A stretch of 64,000 bases of DNA, from positions 248,001 through 312,000 of the forward strand of contig QYAI01000012.1 in the NCBI GenBank assembly GCA_003988855.1. Reading direction: 5' to 3'. Numbering within the stretch: position 1 is the stretch's first letter; each line of letters begins with the position of its first letter. Under the pieces are notes generated by a model. It did not search any database and was not told where the DNA came from. It saw only the letters and a program-made list of their open reading frames with translations. Positions 58,346 through 64,000 of this stretch are shown one piece after another. A program made the position numbers and the translations under genes. The DNA comes from Arachnopeziza araneosa. Lineage: Eukaryota > Ascomycota > Leotiomycetes > Helotiales > Arachnopezizaceae.

Positions 58346-59363
58346 CTATGGCCAGAGTTCTTCTTTCTGCCATTCACCAACAATCTCTCCGCCGTGATCG
58401 GATCCTCCAACCTTAGATCCGACATAAGTGAATTTCCACCTTCGGGCCTCCTCTGCACTGCTCAGATCGACTTGTTCGACTTCATCCGGCTTGATAATGA
58501 CCAGTCGAAAATTTTCCCTTGCGATTTTATCGTGCAAATCCGTAACTTTTTGGCCCAGTCTCAGCGAGGGATCGCTTGGAGGGATCGATACTGGTGCGCC
58601 AGGAGGAGGGTTCTTGAAAGATCCTCTCATCGTGGGACTTAGGTTTCCAAAGTGAGCTGTGAGCTCCGTGGCCCAACTCCAGCTTTCTTTTCCTTCTTCC
58701 TGCCCATAGTTAGAATCTCGGATCTCAAAATAGCGTAGCTTCGACTGTATAAAGACTTAAACTAGTCCAAACACTGATAGTAGGAAAATGTCTCATCACA
58801 GGCGGATCATTCAAAGTAGATTCGCTCATGATATCAAGTCCACATACCTTGATAACCCGCATCCTTGCTCCTACCTCACTCTTCACTGTTCTCGTACCAC
58901 TACTCTCATCATCGCTGCCCTCAATATCCATTCCCACTACATAAGCCTCCCCTCTAATCCTCCACTGTGTCATAGCCTCCTTACACCAGAAAACCGCCTC
59001 AACTGGCCCACCACCGCCACTACCTTGACTCTGATCCACTCCTCCCTTCCCCTTGGAACTAGAAAATATCTCTGGAACCTTCTGCATCCTGACATCCGTT
59101 GTCAGGGTCAGTAGATCGGACTCAAACACCCGCTCATTTTGTGGAGCTTCATTGTGCTTGTTCTCTGGTAGCTCGGCGAAGAAACCACGAAAGATACAGG
59201 TGCGTGCTCGTGGAACATACGGTACAGGAGAGTCTTTGTTCTCGGCCGGATGGAGAGAAGTGAAGACAAGTTCAGGAGACGGCATTTTGTAGATATGGCT
59301 TTGGAAGAGTGGTCTCCATGGTGCCAGACCAACGCTTGACGGCGTTGTAGTTTTGGTGGACAT
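58346..59363 (-). CDS. Pyridoxamine-5'-phosphate-oxidase-like FMN-binding protein (Alr4036 type)
   Basis: Two exons, 59363-58848 and 58744-58346, give 304 residues. APWRPLFQSHI near the N-terminus, RARTCIFRGFFAELP, and SDLLTLTTDVRMQKVPEIFS outline the split-barrel. EAVFWCKEAMTQWRIRGEAY is the typical middle strand pair. The second exon starts KLRYFEIRDSN and continues ELTAHFGNLSPTMRGSFKNP with GAPVSIPP. The C-terminus has ENFRLVIIKPDEVEQVDLSS, RRWKFTYV and EIVGEWQKEELWP, a region that distinguishes this fungal and cyanobacterial subfamily. An FMN cofactor is expected. The substrate is unknown, and a true role in vitamin B6 synthesis is not implied. A second ATG at 59285 (MPSPELVF) would remove the APWRP motif and is less likely. 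Confidence 0.85.
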
Positions 59364-60443
59364 GGTGTGGGCAAGAAGCCAGAGACGGGAAGTGGCTTTA
59401 AAAGCAATTTTGAATAGGTTTCAAGGTCAATTGACTTTTCCTGGTGCTTTGTGAAAGATTGATAGTTGTGAGAAAAGTGAGAATTGGTGGTTGTTTCATT
59501 GTTGAGGTGAGAAATCCAACACTGATGACGCATTACAAGTGCGGCTCAAAGCTAGCCTTGTCCTGTCACCAAAAATACATTCTACATGATGCCTTGCAGA
59601 TACTGGACGACTCTTCGGTCTGCTACTGGCTGGTCACATTACAAATTCGTTACTTACTCCTCTGTGGATCTCATTCGGATTAATTCATTTCCATCTCGGT
59701 CCTCGAGCACAAAGCAGGTTAACGTCCTTCCCCATCTTCCCTGTCTATCCGCGGGGCACGCCTCATCCTTTGAACTCCACCCAGTCTTTAGCTTGTATAT
59801 TCAATGCCTTTCCTCGGTTTTTATACAATAACCTCAACGTCTTAGATAACCCTGGGATCTCGGCGAGAAAGAGCAAACTCTTGAGAGTTATCCATCAATC
59901 CTCGACTGCCACCCCAATCAGATTCTTGACCGTATCCTGCAACTCTACCATTTCATATTTCTGTTTCCTCCTGTCACCCCTCTTTTCTGTCGAATTATTT
60001 TCACAAGTCCTATAAGCAAATGCCCCAATCTTTCGGTTGCCGGCTTAATAGCTAGCGAGATATTTCCCTTTCGGTTGAGGCTAAAACACCCTGAAATGAT
60101 CGCCTTTACTCCTCTGCCCTCTTCTGGAATATTTAGTACCTGCATTCTCTGGATCAATTTTGCCTCCAATGAAACTCTTGTATTGTGCCAATGCATCTCG
60201 TCTACTTTTCAACAAGAGAAGCTGCAAGTTTACTCTTCAAAGCTTCAAAAGTCCAAGCTTGGTTGAATTATCAAACTTTACAGAGGAGAAAATCTTCCAG
60301 AATTGAACAAAATTCGACTCGTTATTTCTAGGGCAGAGATCTCAGTATTTTCTCTATTTTTGAATTCGTCCCAGCTACGCTACTACTTCCAACAACAGGA
60401 ATACATACTTCAATCGCCATCCACGAGGTCAGGTTGCAACACC
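59364..60443. promoter_or_regulatory. Divergent region between the PPOX-like gene and the polygalacturonase, about 1.1 kb
   Basis: Both promoters lie here. Short open frames (59444-59683, 59770-60015, 59945-60196) have no support. No carbon-control element was assigned with confidence. Confidence 0.45.
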
Positions 60444-62069
60444 ATGCAATCATTATTTTACTTGTACTTGATAGCAATTGCCTCAATTTTCCCCTCTGTA
60501 TTCGGCAATCCACTGGGTACGCCACCGGTCAGTCCAGCTGACAGCGGGAAAACATGCACAGTCACAGCGTTGGGGGGTCAGAAAGATGATACACCAAATA
60601 TCTTGAAGGCCTTTAACGATTGTAATAATGGAGGGACAATTATCTTCCCCGAAGGCCAAACGTACTTGATTGCAACAAAATTAAATCCTATCATAGAAGA
60701 TGTCATAATTGAATGGAGGGGTATCTGGACGGTATGAAAGATTTTCGATGATCTTGGGTTATCAGGAATATCTAAAGAACTGACACTTTTACAGTTTTCG
60801 GACAATCTCACTTACTGGAGAAATAATTCCTATCCAGTTGTATTTCAAAACCACCATGCTGGTTTCATTATCACAGGTGAGCGAATCCATATCAATGGGT
60901 TTGGTAAAGGAGGAATAGACGGAAATGGGAATGCATGGTACAATGCAGAAAAAACCGCCACACAACCTGGACGTCCGATGCCATTTGTTTTTTGGAATGT
61001 GAGCGATGTGTATGTTGAACACTGTAAGTCCCATCCTCTTCAGAACACTTTCGAAACTAAAATGTCCAGTTTTTGTCAAAGATCCTCCTCTCTGGTCTCT
61101 CAATATCATGAATGGCACCAATATGTGGTTTGATGGTAAGTCAAGTCCTACGAGCCGGAATTTCCTTCTTGAGTTGTTTTATAAAGGAATTGTCACCTAC
61201 ACACATGTTTTGAGTTAAATGATTCCCAAGAAATTACGTTGTCTCTCCATTTACCTCACATCAGGCAATGCTGATGTGGAAACGAAAGATATCATCTGCA
61301 ATGCAACTGCATTAAATGCTCCCTACGGAGCCAATTGGGTCCAGAACACTGATGGCTTCGATACCATGGATGTCAACAATGTAAAATTGACCAACTTTTA
61401 CTACCAAGGGGGAGATGACTGTGTTGCTATCAAACCTCGGTCATACAATATCTACACTCAAAATGTAATTTCTCGGTACACCTAAAGACAGAACAAAGGC
61501 TGATTGGAACGCAGATCACTTGTCATGGCGGAAATGGGATAGCCATTGGAAGTCTCGGACAATACCTCGAAGACTCATCTGTTATCAATGTCGTCTTCAA
61601 AGATGTCAATATCCTAACTTACAACAATGATATGCACAACTCTGCATATATCAAAACCTGGGTGGGAGCCCTCGTCCCTCAACCAACAAGCTACGAGAGT
61701 GATTTCCTTCCCCGAGGTGGTGGATGGGGCGTGGTACAAAACATCCGCTTCGAAAACTTCTTCGTCCAGGGTGCGGGTATCGGAGCACAAATCACTCAAG
61801 ACTCGGGAAACAATGGCTCATTTTCTGGGACTAGTCTGATGGAAATCAGTAATGTGGCTTTTGTGAATTTTACAGGCTATGCCGTGTCAGGATCAAGTAA
61901 TCGAACAGCGAGCGTGAGTTGCTCGACGGTGAAGCCGTGTTTCAATATCGCTTTTCAAGGGTTCGAGTTGGCTCCTAGTTTGGGTGGAACGGTTGCGGGA
62001 GCTACCGGAAGCTGCTCTTATATTGCGAAGAATGGTGTGAGTGGGTTGGCAGGCAAAGGGTGTCCTTGA
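60444..62069 (+). CDS. GH28 exo-polygalacturonase, secreted
   Basis: Five exons, 60444-60731, 60795-61023, 61070-61135, 61289-61464 and 61515-62069, give 437 residues. A signal peptide (MQSLFYLYLIAIASIFPSVFG) opens the protein. Motifs of the right-handed beta-helix: NTDG in GANWVQNTDGFDTMDV, GGDDCVAIKPRS with the catalytic Asp pair, CHGGNGIAIGSLGQYLED, and SAYIKTWVG. The last two replace GHG and RIK of endo-acting enzymes, as in the exo-polygalacturonase branch. The enzyme would release galacturonic acid from pectin chain ends outside the cell. The fourth exon has an alternative acceptor (exon start 61265) that would insert eight residues. I prefer 61289 because WFDDIICNATALNAPYG then has no insertion. 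Confidence 0.92.
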
Positions 62070-62549
62070 GATTTGGGCAAAGTAAGGGAGCAAGATCAAT
62101 TGAAGTAGTCATTTAATCCAAAGTTCCGCTTTGCTATTCTTTCGCTATGTAGAAGTTGCTATTTATCTAAGCAATTAAGTTTGATTAGGGATACCGCATC
62201 TAGCTCGCCAAAATTAGAATAGCACAATAGAGCGAAGCTACCTCGTTGTCCACTACCATGAACATGATAAAATAGGTTTATCAACACCTGTTACAGAGTC
62301 TGAAATGTCTATGCAAACTATAGTAATTAGGCGGGCACGCCACACGTGATGTTACTTACACTTACAGCTGCCTAATACAACAAACCAACTTCCCCGCCTT
62401 ATCCAACTCTTCCACCTTTCAGTCTCTCTTTCTTCGAATTTTTGTTACCACGTTGATTTTGGTTGATCGAGTCATAATCTCGTCAGAAGCGAGCCTGGGC
62501 GATTGCAAGTCATCTCATCAAGTCGTTGAACCAACGTCATCGGTCAATC
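62070..62549. other. Intergenic between the polygalacturonase and the last gene
   Basis: 480 bp with the polygalacturonase 3' UTR and the promoter of the next plus-strand gene. CACACGTGATG at 62341-62351 contains one CACGTG. No gene. Confidence 0.5.
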
Positions 62550-63720
62550 ATGAATAACCTCACCTGGCTTCAAAATGGTACTCGAAGACATTTTGCCGAC
62601 CCTCCTGAGCCATCAAACTTGAATATTCCCATCCGTAGAACACCACGAGTGCCTCCGATCTACCTCAAGGCCACAGCACCAAACTTTCAATCATCATGTC
62701 CATTCTACTCAACCATCCCCCCAGAAATCCGCGCCGAGATCTTCCAATACTACTTTCTCGAATACGCTTCTTCTAAAGACTCGGATCAGTACTCCAAAGA
62801 TAAGCCCTACTATCGTCCAGATTTCACCTCCAAACGTCTTATATCCACTGCTCTCCTGTTCACATGTCGAATCATCTACCTAGAGACCTATACGCTTCCC
62901 CTCTCATCCAAGACCCTGGTTTTCTACCACCGACCCAGCGGCTCCCCTCCTCCAATCCTCGACACCTCACCCTTCACCATCAACCCGGAGAAGCGATTCT
63001 TCTCGCTCTTACAGCCATGGCAGGCCCACCTCGTGACATCAATGCACCTCGTCACCCAACTCTTCTGGCTCGAACGCGGAGATTGTTTCGGTCTGCTCTG
63101 CAGGCAAGACTTCATGCGTCATGTACGGCGGCTGAAAATCACGGTGAGGAGAGGTGACTGGTGGTGGAACGAGAGGAATGAGAAATTATGTATGAACCCG
63201 TACACGGGCAGCGGGCAGAATGTGGGGGAGATGGAGGACTGCAGACGCAGTATCGATCGAGGAGAGAATGTGGCCATCATGGAAGGTTCTTGGGCGAGGT
63301 ATTTTGCTCATCTCAAGGACTTGGAGAGGTTGGAGTTTGAGTTTGAGACGGCTGAGGATAAGAGGGAGGAGTTGGAGGACATGGTCAGGTGGGCCAAGAC
63401 GTGGGTCTTTCCGATGCACGCGAGAGGAGAGTTGAGAGCGAGTGAGCGGGTAGAGGAGAGCGAGTGGAGGACCGAGGCTGGTTCTTGGAGTCAGCAGTGT
63501 CCGTATTGTAATGAGATCTGGGCATGTGGGCGCCGTGACGATCCCAGGTGTCTGGAGAAGAAAAGACTGACAAGTATGAACCTCGGGTGAGTCTACGTTC
63601 GCACCCGTTGCTATTTTCATCACGAGCTTCGCCCCTTCCATCTCACCAGGAACACGCACTAAAACCTACAGGCCCATCTTCATCATCCGAAAAATGAGCT
63701 GGCATCTCGTCAAGGGGTAA
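62550..63720 (+). CDS. Fungal F-box-like / DUF7730-type protein
   Basis: Two exons, 62550-63586 and 63672-63720, give 361 residues. CPFYSTIPPEIRAEIFQYYF resembles the F-box-like start of many fungal proteins of this group. YRPDFTSKRLISTALLFTCR then IIYLETYTLPLSSKTLVFYH is the typical continuation (a pattern yyRPg-x(n)-taLLxTCrxiYlE). A central HLVTSMHLVTQLFWLERGDC and HVRRLKITVRRGDWWWNERN are conserved-looking. CPYCNEIWACGRRDDPRC near the end could bind a metal. The last exon (PIFIIRKMSWHLVKG) depends on a GTGAGT donor that overlaps an in-frame TGA at 63588. Without splicing the protein ends at NLG. Function is unknown; such genes are often lineage-variable. Confidence 0.72.
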
Positions 63721-64000
63721 CGCGATGGAGAGATTGTGCTGAACGACGCGATCGGTCCGATTTCTTAAATCAGCTCGGCGGGACGACAGATGGCGAGATG
63801 AACCTACAGCGGCCCAGCAGAGAGAACCAACCACAACCGACAGATCAGATCTCGTTCGCTCGAAGCTCCTCCTTGGGGTCTTATGACCGTGTCGGTTGTC
63901 ATGCTTGGAACCTTCTCGCTCTCATTTCCGCTCGATCTCTCACTTGAATAGAGGTTAGAAGAGGAGATGTGAGGCGTGGCTGGGATAGATGGTGAGTATA

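Noticed and set aside
1..64000. CRISPR array, rRNA or intact transposable element
   Set aside because: No spaced direct repeats, no rRNA-like sequence, and no terminal repeats or transposase/reverse-transcriptase motifs were seen on either strand.

Overview
The window is nuclear DNA of a filamentous ascomycete (Pezizomycotina). The evidence is intron-rich genes with 50-150 nt GT-AG introns, closely packed genes on both strands, and typically fungal families: a two-GATA-finger SreA repressor, a one-polypeptide Egt1, a GH28 exo-polygalacturonase, a Bqt4-type nuclear membrane protein and fungal gephyrin (CnxE). Protein resemblance suggests Leotiomycetes, but that placement is inference. I rebuilt exons by hand from splice sites and reading-frame continuity. 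Spliced lengths are divisible by three for every complete gene model.

Left part (1-9 kb): an accessory-looking, secretion-oriented region. It holds the 5' part of a sedolisin protease cut by the window edge, a small DMT/EamA-type membrane protein, and the most unusual gene here: a 12-exon gene (8956-4859, minus) predicted to encode one secreted 1160-residue protein with an N-terminal PQQ-like beta-propeller, a Ser/Thr-rich linker with a KRR site, and a complete multicopper oxidase.

Central part (10-40 kb): a dense housekeeping block. In order it holds TOA2, VMA16, CnxE, POP5, GPN2, BUB3, a large disordered unknown protein, BQT4, RDI1, PPG1, a CCHC zinc-knuckle Q/P-rich protein, the AP-3 beta subunit, an unknown protein and NUF2. 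Several pairs are divergent with only 137-338 bp between start codons. POP5 and GPN2 converge with 8 bp between stop codons.

Right part (40-64 kb): EGT1 (14 exons, ergothioneine synthesis), a Cys/His-rich unknown gene with a 37-residue internal duplication, the iron-responsive repressor SreA, ARC1, an unknown gene, a flavin-binding PPOX-like protein, an exo-polygalacturonase and an F-box-like fungal protein. Genes here are separated by long gene-poor stretches (37.9-40.0, 46.7-49.1, 50.9-52.5, 56.3-58.3 kb).

The genes do not form one pathway or a biosynthetic cluster. I saw no tRNA, rRNA, CRISPR array or intact transposon.
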